Shown in pieces: positions 16,727-24,345 of a DNA stretch of 64,000 nucleotides. Source of the DNA: Aliisedimentitalea scapharcae. Lineage in GTDB: Bacteria > Pseudomonadota > Alphaproteobacteria > Rhodobacterales > Rhodobacteraceae. Where the stretch lies: positions 124,001 to 188,000 of the forward strand of contig NZ_CP123584.1 in the NCBI RefSeq assembly GCF_045277565.1, given 5' to 3'. The translations under genes were made by a program, and so were the position numbers. Under the pieces are notes generated by a model, which had not been told where the DNA came from, made no database searches, and saw only the letters and a program-made list of their open reading frames with translations. Position 1 is the stretch's first letter; each line of letters starts with the position of its first letter.

Positions 16727-17122
16727 GTGTTTTCAAAACTGAATGTTTTTCAATTGGCACACGCCATGGCTACGCATGCCGGCAAGCGCCAAGCTGTTAT
16801 TTCCGCGAATGTCGCAAACGCAGACACTCCGGGTTACATGGCCAAAGATCTGGTCTCATTTCGCCAACTCGTGGAATCCGCCGAGGCCGGTCGGCCGGAT
16901 ACGATGGTGGCTAGCCGCACCCGACATCTAAACGGCCAGTCTTCCTCTCTTCTATCCGCAACAGAAGCAACAACATCCAGCCAGTTAAGCTCTGGCGAAA
17001 ACAGTGTTTCCCTGGAAACTGAAATGCTCAAAGCAGCAGAGGCCAAGCGTGAGCATGACAGGGCGCTGGCGATCTACAAATCATCCCTGAACATTTTGCG
17101 AACCAGCCTTGGTCGCTCCTAA
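16727..17122 (+). CDS. flgB: Flagellar basal-body rod protein FlgB
   Basis: The 131-residue proximal rod subunit contains the rod-family motif ANVANADTPGYMAKDL near residue 35. The C-terminal helix LETEMLKAAEAKREHDRALAIYKSSLNIL includes the typical end of FlgB. GTG 16727 follows GGAGAAGCCCCG and gives the expected length; an upstream TTG in the same frame (16700) lies across the CtrA-type box. It opens the flgB-flgC-fliE-fliQ-flgF-flgG-flgA-flgH-fliL-like operon. Confidence 0.93.
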   Translation: MFSKLNVFQLAHAMATHAGKRQAVISANVANADTPGYMAKDLVSFRQLVESAEAGRPDTMVASRTRHLNGQSSSLLSATEATTSSQLSSGENSVSLETEMLKAAEAKREHDRALAIYKSSLNILRTSLGRS

Positions 17123-17137
17123 TTCACAGGTATCCAG

Positions 17138-17530
17138 ATGAGTGATCTCTCTGACGCATTAAACGTGACAGCCAGCGCATTGAAGGCACAAGCCTCACGG
17201 CTGCGGCATGTTTCCGAAAACCTGTCAAACGTTGATACACCAGGATATCGGCGCAAAACGATCGCCTTTGAAACCAAACGCGATCTGTCCAGTGGTGTCG
17301 AAACCGTGGCTGCGGGTCGGGTCCAATTGGACCAAAGCACATTGCGCCAAGTTTATGATCCGTCGCACCCCATGGCGAATGAAACGGGATATTTCGAGGC
17401 ATCAAACGTCGATCTCATGATCGAGCTGGCCGACGCACGAGAAGCTCAACGCAGCTATGAAGCAAATCTGAAGATGTTCGATCAAGCGCGACAAATGTCG
17501 TCATCGCTGATGGACCTATTACGTCGTTAA
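17138..17530 (+). CDS. flgC: Flagellar basal-body rod protein FlgC
   Basis: The 130-residue rod subunit has VSENLSNVDTPGYRRKTIAFE near the N-terminus and the C-terminal ASNVDLMIELADAREAQRSYEANLKMF, the conserved FlgC end that packs in the rod. It is 15 bases downstream of flgB. FlgC is exported by the type III apparatus and assembled in the periplasm. Confidence 0.95.
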   Translation: MSDLSDALNVTASALKAQASRLRHVSENLSNVDTPGYRRKTIAFETKRDLSSGVETVAAGRVQLDQSTLRQVYDPSHPMANETGYFEASNVDLMIELADAREAQRSYEANLKMFDQARQMSSSLMDLLRR

Positions 17531-17549
17531 TCAACCAAGGAGATCCAGA

Positions 17550-17840
17550 ATGGATATTCGCAGTCTTTCCGCTGCCAGCGGCTATGCGGCCGCCAAACCC
17601 GCAACCCAAACCGACCCCGATTTTCAGGGAAACGCATCGGCATTCAAATCGACATTTCAGGATTTTGCAGCCACCCTGCATGGCAGTGAACAGACGTCTA
17701 TCGCAGCCATGACAGGTGGCGCGGACCCTCATGCCTTGGTACAGGCGCTGGCACAGACCGAACTGGCCGTCGAAACCGCCGTAACCGTGCGCAACAAGGT
17801 CGTCGAAGCTTATCAGGAAATCCTGAGAATGCCGGTTTGA
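17550..17840 (+). CDS. fliE: Flagellar hook-basal body protein FliE
   Basis: The 96-residue protein joins the MS ring to the rod. Its C-terminal half shows the FliE pattern: DPHALVQALAQTELAVETAVTVRNKVVEAYQEILRMPV. A good AAGGAG precedes ATG 17550. Its stop is one base before the fliQ start. Confidence 0.93.
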   Translation: MDIRSLSAASGYAAAKPATQTDPDFQGNASAFKSTFQDFAATLHGSEQTSIAAMTGGADPHALVQALAQTELAVETAVTVRNKVVEAYQEILRMPV

Positions 17841-17841
17841 C

Positions 17842-18114
17842 ATGTTAACGGACGGAGTCATTTTTGACACGTTGCGGCAGGGCTTGTGGACAGCAGTAAT
17901 CATCTCGTTCCCGATCCTTACCGTTGCCTTGGTTGTTGGTCTGGCCATTGGTTTGTTCCAGGCTCTGACATCCATTCAGGAAATGACGCTAACTTTTGTT
18001 CCAAAGCTGGTCGCCATCGTGATCGTCTTTTGGTTGTCCATGAATTTTATGACTCACACGCTGGTGTCCTTTTTTGGCAGCCAGATCATACCGCTCATTG
18101 CAGGAGGTTCCTGA
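17842..18114 (+). CDS. fliQ: Flagellar export apparatus protein FliQ
   Basis: The 90-residue inner-membrane protein has two hydrophobic helices. The segment VALVVGLAIGLFQALTSIQE followed by MTLTFVPKLVAI is the FliQ hallmark. FliQ forms the export gate with FliP and FliR, which are encoded at 34726 and 23575. Its stop overlaps the flgF start (TGATG). Confidence 0.95.
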   Translation: MLTDGVIFDTLRQGLWTAVIISFPILTVALVVGLAIGLFQALTSIQEMTLTFVPKLVAIVIVFWLSMNFMTHTLVSFFGSQIIPLIAGGS

Positions 18115-18830
18115 TGGAAACGGCAGGCTATGCTACGCTATCGCGGCAATCCGGTTTGATGCAGGAAATGCAGGTTGTGGCCAACAACATTGCCAACTCT
18201 GCAACGACCGGATTCCGACAAGAAGGTGTGATTTTCTCCGAATACGTCAAATCGACAAGTGATGGATCCCCATCGCTGTCGATGGCACGGGCACAGGCCC
18301 ATGATACATCCCTGTCCCAGGGTGCATTGACCCAAACAAACGGGACCTTTGATCTGGCAATTGAAGGCGACGGTTTTTTTATGGTCGAAACACCCAGTGG
18401 AAACCGGCTGACCCGGGCTGGAGCCTTTTCAGCAAATGCTGACGGCGACCTTGTGACGCCCGATGGGTACCGGGTTCTCGATGCAGGTGAAGCCCCAATT
18501 TTTGTTCCATCTGATACCGGGAAGATACATTTTGCCAGCGACGGCACGGTCAGCGCAGATGGTCGTCTTTTGGGGCAGATAGGCCTGTTTCAGGCCACGG
18601 AAACAACCGCCATGAAACGCGAAGATGGTGTCATGTTCGACCCCGGTGGTGACGTTGAACCCGCATTAAATGCCCAAATCATTCAAGGGTTTCTCGAAGG
18701 GTCCAATGTCAATCCAATCCTTCAGATTTCCCGAATGATTGAAATTCAACGCGCCTACGAGCTTGGCCAGAGTTTTCTTGAATCCGAAGACGAACGGATC
18801 CGGAATGCTGTCAAATCCATGCTTCGCTAA
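18114..18830 (+). CDS. flgF: Flagellar basal-body rod protein FlgF
   Basis: The 238-residue proximal rod protein begins METAGYATLSRQSGLMQEMQ and has VANNIANSATTGFRQEGVIF. Mid-protein DLAIEGDGFFMVETPSGNRLTRAGAFS is followed by the C-terminal SNVNPILQISRMIEIQRAYELGQ. ATG 18114 overlaps the fliQ stop and follows CAGGAGG. The frame is open a further 76 codons upstream but those overlap fliQ in another frame. Confidence 0.94.
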   Translation: METAGYATLSRQSGLMQEMQVVANNIANSATTGFRQEGVIFSEYVKSTSDGSPSLSMARAQAHDTSLSQGALTQTNGTFDLAIEGDGFFMVETPSGNRLTRAGAFSANADGDLVTPDGYRVLDAGEAPIFVPSDTGKIHFASDGTVSADGRLLGQIGLFQATETTAMKREDGVMFDPGGDVEPALNAQIIQGFLEGSNVNPILQISRMIEIQRAYELGQSFLESEDERIRNAVKSMLR

Positions 18831-18851
18831 CCTCTGAGAAGGAGACCCACA

Positions 18852-19637
18852 ATGCGAGCCTTGAAAATTGCGGCTACAGGCATGAGCGCGCAGCAAATGC
18901 GCGTCGAAACGATCTCTAACAACCTCGCCAATATGAACACCACAGGTTACAATGCGCGTCGCGCAGAATTCGCCGATTTGCATTATCAGCAGATGGCACG
19001 CGCGGGCACAGTAAATGCGTCCGATGGAACAGTTCTCCCGACAGGGGTCCAGCTCGGGCTGGGGGTGCGCCCCACGGCAGTGACCGTTCATCTTGCCCAG
19101 GGGGCTTTGTCTGCGACTGGCAACGATCTGGATGTCGCAATCGAAGGCAACGGGTACCTCGAAGTCACGCTGCCATCCGGACTGTCGGCCTACACGCGCG
19201 ACGGCGGGTTGAAACGGTCTGCCGAAGGGTTGATCGTTACTTCCGACGGGCACACGGTATCGCCGGAAGTAACGATCCCTTCTGATGCACGTAGCATTTC
19301 GATCAACGCCACTGGCGAGGTATATGCCTACTTCGATGACACGGCCGAGGGCCAGTTGCTTGGACAATTTGTTCTTGCTGGTTTCACCAACGCCAAAGGG
19401 CTCGAAGCCATGGGTAGCAATCTGTTTGCCGAAACCGAAGCCTCAGGGCCACCGCTGTTGTCTGAAGCCGGTTCGGACGGGTTGGGGACCTTGCGTCAGG
19501 GATACCTGGAAGACAGCTCGGTTGATGCTGTTCGCGAAGTAACCGAACTGATCGAAGCACAGCGCGGGTATGAAATGAACGCCAAAGTGATATCGGCCGT
19601 CGACCAGATGATGGGCGCGACGACACAGGTGCGCTGA
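18852..19637 (+). CDS. flgG: Flagellar distal rod protein FlgG
   Basis: The 261-residue distal rod subunit has MRALKIAATGMSAQQMRVE, then ISNNLANMNTTGYNARRAEF, and ends with SSVDAVREVTELIEAQRGYEMNAKVISAVDQMM, the conserved FlgG terminus. AAGGAG precedes ATG 18852. The distal rod passes through the P and L rings; the L ring gene flgH follows, but the P ring gene flgI is not in this window. Confidence 0.95.
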   Translation: MRALKIAATGMSAQQMRVETISNNLANMNTTGYNARRAEFADLHYQQMARAGTVNASDGTVLPTGVQLGLGVRPTAVTVHLAQGALSATGNDLDVAIEGNGYLEVTLPSGLSAYTRDGGLKRSAEGLIVTSDGHTVSPEVTIPSDARSISINATGEVYAYFDDTAEGQLLGQFVLAGFTNAKGLEAMGSNLFAETEASGPPLLSEAGSDGLGTLRQGYLEDSSVDAVREVTELIEAQRGYEMNAKVISAVDQMMGATTQVR

Positions 19638-20056
19638 TGAAACGAACCCTTCTCATGACTTTGCTGACCGCAATGGCGCTCCCGGCTTGGGCCGATATCC
19701 TGGTTCCGGTGCGCACAATCCGGGCCAAGGAAATCATTGCGCCCGAAGATCTGATGATCAAACGGGTCGATCTGGCAGGTGCCCTGTCAAATCCCGCAAA
19801 TGTCGTTGGCTTGGAGGCACGAGTCGCCCTGTATCCCGGACGCCCATTGCGCCCTGGTGACATAGGCCCGCCAGCCATTGTCGAACGCAATGACCTGGTC
19901 ACATTGGTTTTTGTGCAGGGCGGTCTGAAAATCGTGACCGAAGGGCGTTCATTGGGCCGAGGCTCTGTCGGCGAAACCCTTCGGGTCATGAATATGCAAT
20001 CCCGATCGACCGTTTTTGGGAAGATCAGGACAGATGGTACGGTTGAGGTAAAGTGA
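19637..20056 (+). CDS. flgA: Flagellar P-ring assembly chaperone FlgA
   Basis: The 139-residue exported protein has a signal peptide (MKRTLLMTLLTAMALPAWA) and the SAF-like domain: VRTIRAKEIIAPEDLMIKR, then GLEARVALYPGRPLRPGDI and a C-terminal RVMNMQSRSTVFGKI. FlgA helps FlgI polymerise into the P ring in the periplasm. FlgI itself is not encoded here. The start overlaps the flgG stop. Confidence 0.92.
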   Translation: MKRTLLMTLLTAMALPAWADILVPVRTIRAKEIIAPEDLMIKRVDLAGALSNPANVVGLEARVALYPGRPLRPGDIGPPAIVERNDLVTLVFVQGGLKIVTEGRSLGRGSVGETLRVMNMQSRSTVFGKIRTDGTVEVK

Positions 20057-20057
20057 T

Positions 20058-20801
20058 ATGAATACACGATTGTTGTCCAACAGCTTAAAGATCTTTTCCC
20101 TGTTTGCCGCTGTGACAGCCTGCGGTCGGGTGGACCATCTGGGAAAGCCACCATCTTTTTCCGAAAACACGGAAACGCCGGAACATGTTGCAATGCTTTG
20201 GCCCGGGCTCCCGTTGCATACCCAACCGCAACGCAATGTCGACCAGTCCTCACTGTGGAGCGGCGGGCAGCATTCTCTATTGGGAGACCGGCGCGCCATT
20301 AAGAAGGGTGATATTCTGACCGTTGTCATCGAAATTGATGAAGAGGCTGAGATTTCCAATGACACCGAACGCTCCAGATCAGGATCCGAGAGCTTGGGCG
20401 TGCCTGACCTCTTCGGGCTTCCTCAACGTATCAACGAAAATCTTCCCGCTGGTGCAAGCATGGACAACGCAGTAGATATTGCGTCTAACAGCTCGTCTGG
20501 TGGTCAAGGTTCTGTGAAGCGCAAGGAAAAGCTGACTCTTCGGGTTGCAGCAACAATTGTCGACGTTTTGCCAAATGGCATCCTTTCGATTTCCGGATCT
20601 CAGGAATTGCGGGTCAACTTCGAATTGCGCGAGCTGCTGGTTACAGGCTTTGTCCGACCGGAAGACATCTCGAGACAAAATGAAATCACCTATGACAAAA
20701 TTGCCTCTGCCCGGGTTTCGTATGGTGGGCGCGGACAAATCACTGATGTGCAACAACCCCGTTATGGACAGCAGATACTTGATGCCGTTCTGCCGTTCTG
20801 A
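20058..20801 (+). CDS. flgH: Flagellar L-ring lipoprotein FlgH
   Basis: The 247-residue outer-membrane lipoprotein has a lipobox-like LFAAVTACG (Cys near residue 22). The FlgH core includes LLGDRRAIKKGDILTVVIEIDEEAEISN and the C-terminal FVRPEDISRQNEITYDKIASARVSYGGRG. It forms the L ring around the distal rod. It lies two bases after flgA and ten bases before the fliL-like gene. Confidence 0.94.
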   Translation: MNTRLLSNSLKIFSLFAAVTACGRVDHLGKPPSFSENTETPEHVAMLWPGLPLHTQPQRNVDQSSLWSGGQHSLLGDRRAIKKGDILTVVIEIDEEAEISNDTERSRSGSESLGVPDLFGLPQRINENLPAGASMDNAVDIASNSSSGGQGSVKRKEKLTLRVAATIVDVLPNGILSISGSQELRVNFELRELLVTGFVRPEDISRQNEITYDKIASARVSYGGRGQITDVQQPRYGQQILDAVLPF

Positions 20802-20810
20802 GGATTAGAA

Positions 20811-21296
20811 ATGCTTGCCAAGATTCTTCCCCTCATACTGGCGTTTGCAGGTACTGGAGGCGGCATTGCCGCCGGGCTGTTTCTGACACCTGCAGATCCC
20901 GTTGATCCTGCTTCAACACCACATCAAGCGGCAAAAACCGAAGAGCACAGCGAGACATCGGAAGAGAAAAAGAACGAATTCGTCAAAATTTCCAACCAGT
21001 TTGTCATACCGGTTGTGCATAGGGACAAAGTAGCGGCCCACGTTGTTCTATCGCTGAATCTCGAAGTTAATCCCGGGACCCAAGATACCGTTTTTGAACG
21101 TGAGCCCCGGTTGCGTGCCTCATTTTTGCGGGTCCTGTTCGATCACGCCAACATGGGTGGGTTTCAAGGTACATTCACAACCTCGTCACATCTGGATTCA
21201 TTGCGCACCGCCCTATTGGAAACCGCCCAACTGGAGCTGGGAGAAGACGTCATCGACGTCTTGATCGTTGATATCGCCAAGCAAGACACCCGTTAA
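20811..21296 (+). CDS. FliL-like membrane protein (second FliL paralogue)
   Basis: The 161-residue protein has one N-terminal membrane helix (MLAKILPLILAFAGTGGGIAAG) and a charged linker. Its C-terminal part resembles the FliL periplasmic domain: VVLSLNLEVN, then RASFLRVLFDHA and LRTALLETAQLELGED. A second fliL gene at 31570 is the more typical copy. FliL proteins surround the stator and affect torque. It is the last gene of the flgB operon, and the coding sequence ends just before a decayed IS region but looks intact. Confidence 0.75.
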   Translation: MLAKILPLILAFAGTGGGIAAGLFLTPADPVDPASTPHQAAKTEEHSETSEEKKNEFVKISNQFVIPVVHRDKVAAHVVLSLNLEVNPGTQDTVFEREPRLRASFLRVLFDHANMGGFQGTFTTSSHLDSLRTALLETAQLELGEDVIDVLIVDIAKQDTR

Positions 21297-21389
21297 GAAG
21301 CAGGTCCCAGGCGGCGTCAAAGTTGGTCACCTTAACTCTCGACCAAATGCACCTCTTATTCCCAATTGGGCACCGCTCTGCTGGTGGGG

Positions 21390-22035
21390 CCCTGTAAACC
21401 GCCACCGATGGCCAGCTGATCATACACAATTCCCACTGCCCATGCTTCATTGCTTTGCGTTCACCAGCTAGCCTTCTCGCCTCAACAGAACGTGGATGCG
21501 CCTGTAACCACAGCGCACACGGGTTTCCGAGGTCTTCTTGATGCGTTTGTTGAGTTCGGGTTGTTCGTCGCCGTGCGCCTTGTCGTGACAGGTCGAGCGT
21601 TCCGCTTGCAACACACCACAAGCACGCCGGATGCTGACGAGCCAAATCGCGCGCAGATCATCAACCTATTGCCGGCGACGGGCAGGCCTCAACGCCTTCG
21701 CTTGATAACGTTCTGCAGCATCGCTTTATCCAGAGCCAGAGACAGATCAGCCACCAAGCGCTACAGTCTCGTGTTCTCTTCGTCGAGCATTTTGATCCGC
21801 TTCATCCCGGAAGGCATCAGCCCGCCATACTTCCTGCGCCAATTGTAGACCGTTGCTTCCGCGATCCTGGTCTTACAGCACCCCTCCGCGACGCTCGTGC
21901 CCTCTTCCACTTGCTACTGGACAATCGCGAACTGCGCTTTGGTGAACTTGCTCGTCTTCATGGAACTCTCCTTCTCCCGTTCTCGGGATCAAAATGGAGA
22001 ATTCCAGTTCAATACGGTCCTGTTTTCGGGCAGCA
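21390..22035 (-). mobile_element. Decayed IS3-family (IS407-type) insertion sequence
   Basis: From ATG 21961 on the minus strand, OrfA reads MKTSKFTKAQFAIV and later VYNWRRKYGGLMPSGMKRIK with LDEENTRL, but carries two in-frame TAG stops, one after about 15 codons. A short OrfB follows in fragments: LVSIRRACGVL, then RIHVLLRREG and a shifted VYDQLAIGG where the family has FVHDQLATG. The catalytic domain is missing and the right end is lost. The left end lies near 22020-22035. The rest of 21297-22085 shows no gene. The element differs from the remnant at 15040. Confidence 0.78.
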
Positions 22036-22085
22036 AGTCACCACCCGTGAAACCCGTTCTGGATTAGAATGTCATCGGCAGCGTG

Positions 22086-22487
22086 TCAGGTCCATCCCAG
22101 GTTTCGCGCTTCATTGCGTTTTCTTTTTTGCATAACACGGTCATTTTTCTTTTCGTCAACGAGTTTCCGAATGGCTTGATCCCGCCCAAATGCCAATCGA
22201 ACTCGACCCATCAATTGCAACTTCTGCCCTCTGATCTGAGCCAGTTCCATGTTCAGACGTTGCCGCGTGCTGTGTTGCCACGCATTCCACAAAAGATCCG
22301 CACCGATCATCTTCATGGCATCATCACCCATGCCAGAATCCAATCCACTTTTCCTTTGCTCGTCCAACCTGCCCAACGCGGATCGGATTGACTCTTCTTT
22401 GGCCAGAAGCTTGGAGATTTTTGCCTGTTCCTCGAGATAAAGAACCCCTGTTACCTTTTGCAGATCTTCCAACTTCTTAACGCTCAT
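22086..22487 (-). CDS. Probable FliJ-type flagellar export protein
   Basis: The 133-residue protein is almost wholly helical and charged, with repeated heptads (LEDLQKVTGVLYLEEQAKISKLL, then RLDEQRK and MELAQIRGQKLQLMGRVRLAFG), as in FliJ, the coiled-coil stalk that links FliI to FlhA. Sequence identity to FliJ cannot be judged by eye. The start overlaps the flhB stop (ATGA), so it is translated with the export-gate genes. The window has no other FliJ candidate. A chaperone of another kind remains possible. Confidence 0.6.
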   Translation of the reverse strand: MSVKKLEDLQKVTGVLYLEEQAKISKLLAKEESIRSALGRLDEQRKSGLDSGMGDDAMKMIGADLLWNAWQHSTRQRLNMELAQIRGQKLQLMGRVRLAFGRDQAIRKLVDEKKNDRVMQKRKRNEARNLGWT

Positions 22488-23575
22488 ACGAAACTCTCTT
22501 TCGCCTTACGTCGCATTGTTTCGGCAAATCTGATAGCCGCAGCTACCGGGCCGTAATGCTCTTCTGTGATCTCTTGGCCAATGGCGACAGTGGCATGCAA
22601 TGCCCGCGCTGTTGGCGCGTCTTGATGGATTGGCACTCCATTTTCACTTGCGATCTCACGAATGACTGCCGCAACTTCATCCACACCTTTTGCTACACAA
22701 ATTGGTGCCGACCCTGGCATTCTATCCCATTTCAAAACAACGGCGTAATGCGTCGGGTTCACGATCACAACGTCTGCATCGGGTACATCTGCCATCATCT
22801 GCGAACCGGCAATCATCTGAGCACGCTGACGGCGTTCCTGCTTCATATGCGGATCACCTTCCGCCTCTTTCATCTCGTCCATCATCTCTTTGCGCGACAT
22901 ACGGTTTTTCCGAATGTGCTCATGATATTGCCAGACAGCATCAATTCCCCCGATGCACGCGGATATGACCGCAACCAAAAACAGGAACTCCAATGCCAAT
23001 TGCGCGAGCAGTGCTGTAACCGAACGGGCTTCGACTCCAACAGCGGCAACAATATCGGGTAGGCGAAAATTCAGATAGAACCCTAGGCAAACCGCATAGA
23101 GAGTCAATTTCACAAAGCTCTTAAAGAACTCAAACAAGCCACTTCGTCCGAATTTGTTCTTTGCGTTGGACAAAATGGATATTCGAGATGCTTTGAACTC
23201 TAGCTTGGATGGTGCAAAGACCATTGCGCGCTGCGCAAGAACAGACAACAAAACTGCTACGGCGGGAGCTATGAACCAAGGGGCGATCGTCTGCATAACC
23301 GCCGATAGAATTCCCCCCATCAATGCGCCGGGGTTTCCCTTAAAAATCAATTCAGCCAGTTCTCCGGACTGTCCGATCAAAACCATCAAACTGGTCCCAA
23401 AATCGGCAACCGTGCTGGCACCGACAGCGGCCAATGCGATCAAAAGACCAAAATAGGAAGCCGCGACCGACAAATCTGCAGACTTCGGAACCTCGCCCTT
23501 GTCGCGTGCTTTTTGTAGCTTTTGCGGCGTCGGTTCGTACGTCTTGTCAGAGTCATCATCGGGCGCCCCGGACAT
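22484..23575 (-). CDS. flhB: Flagellar export switch protein FlhB
   Basis: The 363-residue inner-membrane protein has four hydrophobic helices in its first 210 residues and the autocleavage motif Asn-Pro-Thr-His (residues 273-276) in VVIVNPTHYAVVLKWDR. The N-terminal DKTYEPTPQKLQKARDKGEV is also diagnostic. FlhB works with FliK, encoded at 9080, to change export specificity from hook to filament. Start and stop overlap the neighbouring fliR and fliJ-like genes. Confidence 0.96.
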   Translation of the reverse strand: MSGAPDDDSDKTYEPTPQKLQKARDKGEVPKSADLSVAASYFGLLIALAAVGASTVADFGTSLMVLIGQSGELAELIFKGNPGALMGGILSAVMQTIAPWFIAPAVAVLLSVLAQRAMVFAPSKLEFKASRISILSNAKNKFGRSGLFEFFKSFVKLTLYAVCLGFYLNFRLPDIVAAVGVEARSVTALLAQLALEFLFLVAVISACIGGIDAVWQYHEHIRKNRMSRKEMMDEMKEAEGDPHMKQERRQRAQMIAGSQMMADVPDADVVIVNPTHYAVVLKWDRMPGSAPICVAKGVDEVAAVIREIASENGVPIHQDAPTARALHATVAIGQEITEEHYGPVAAAIRFAETMRRKAKESFV

Positions 23576-24345
23576 CAGTTCATCCTCACCGGGTTTTCAA
23601 AGAAGCCCATCAAGGCGTCAATCCAAACGGTCAGCAACATTGGCGATGCCACAAAGAGCAGAAACAGGCCGCCAAAGGTAATCAACGGTGCACCAACAAA
23701 GGCAACCATCATCTGAGGCATGGCACGGTTGATTGCCCCCAAAGCCAGATTATAGATTACGGCCGTTATGACAAATGGCGCAGCCAAGACAAACGCCAGA
23801 GAAAACGATCTGGCAATTTGTCGGATGCCCCATTGGGACAACCCGGCCGGATCTGGAAACTGTCCTATGGGCAACATGTCATAAGACAGGATCAAAAACT
23901 CAGCCGCGCGAATATGAAGACCTGCAAAAATGGCCAAGGCAAGTGCCGCAAAAACCAACACCTGCCCCATTGCCGGGATAGGGTCCATGCCAGCAGTCCC
24001 AAAGATCTGAGAAAGCGATGTCGACTGACCCGCGATTGACCCTGCTGTCTGCAAAGCAAGAACGAGCAATCGGATACCCAAACCCATGGCTAAACCGATT
24101 GTCGCCTCGGCAACTGCAAATAGGGCCAGCCCGGCCAAGCCCTCCGGCTCTGGCACGGTGGGCACCGCTGGAGCGACGATTGCCGTAAAGGAGAAAGCGG
24201 CAACCAACTTAATCCGGGTTGGCAGCGTCGACGCTCCGAAAGCCGGCAGCACTGAAACCAGGGCAGAAACCCGAAAAAAGACAATCGCAACATGCCAATA
24301 TCCACCAATTAATGGCTCGAGGGCCGTCAAATTGTCGAGGCTCAT
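23575..24345 (-). CDS. fliR: Flagellar export gate protein FliR
   Basis: The 256-residue protein has about six membrane segments and FliR marks such as FFRVSALVSVLPAFG and PTRIKLVAAFSFTAI near the N-terminus. GQSTSLSQIFGTAGMDPIPAMGQV lies in the middle and RMN at the end. It forms the export gate with FliP and FliQ. The start overlaps the flhA stop (ATGA) and the stop overlaps the flhB start. Confidence 0.95.
   Translation of the reverse strand: MSLDNLTALEPLIGGYWHVAIVFFRVSALVSVLPAFGASTLPTRIKLVAAFSFTAIVAPAVPTVPEPEGLAGLALFAVAEATIGLAMGLGIRLLVLALQTAGSIAGQSTSLSQIFGTAGMDPIPAMGQVLVFAALALAIFAGLHIRAAEFLILSYDMLPIGQFPDPAGLSQWGIRQIARSFSLAFVLAAPFVITAVIYNLALGAINRAMPQMMVAFVGAPLITFGGLFLLFVASPMLLTVWIDALMGFFENPVRMN

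Noticed and set aside
21250..21645. A 131-codon open frame on the minus strand beside the fliL-like gene
   Set aside because: Its frame mixes out-of-frame pieces of the IS relic and the fliL-like gene; the transposase-like sequence is in other frames.
15040..22035. The two IS relics as a pair that inverted the segment between them
   Set aside because: They belong to different IS3 subgroups and share no visible sequence, so homologous recombination between them is unlikely.
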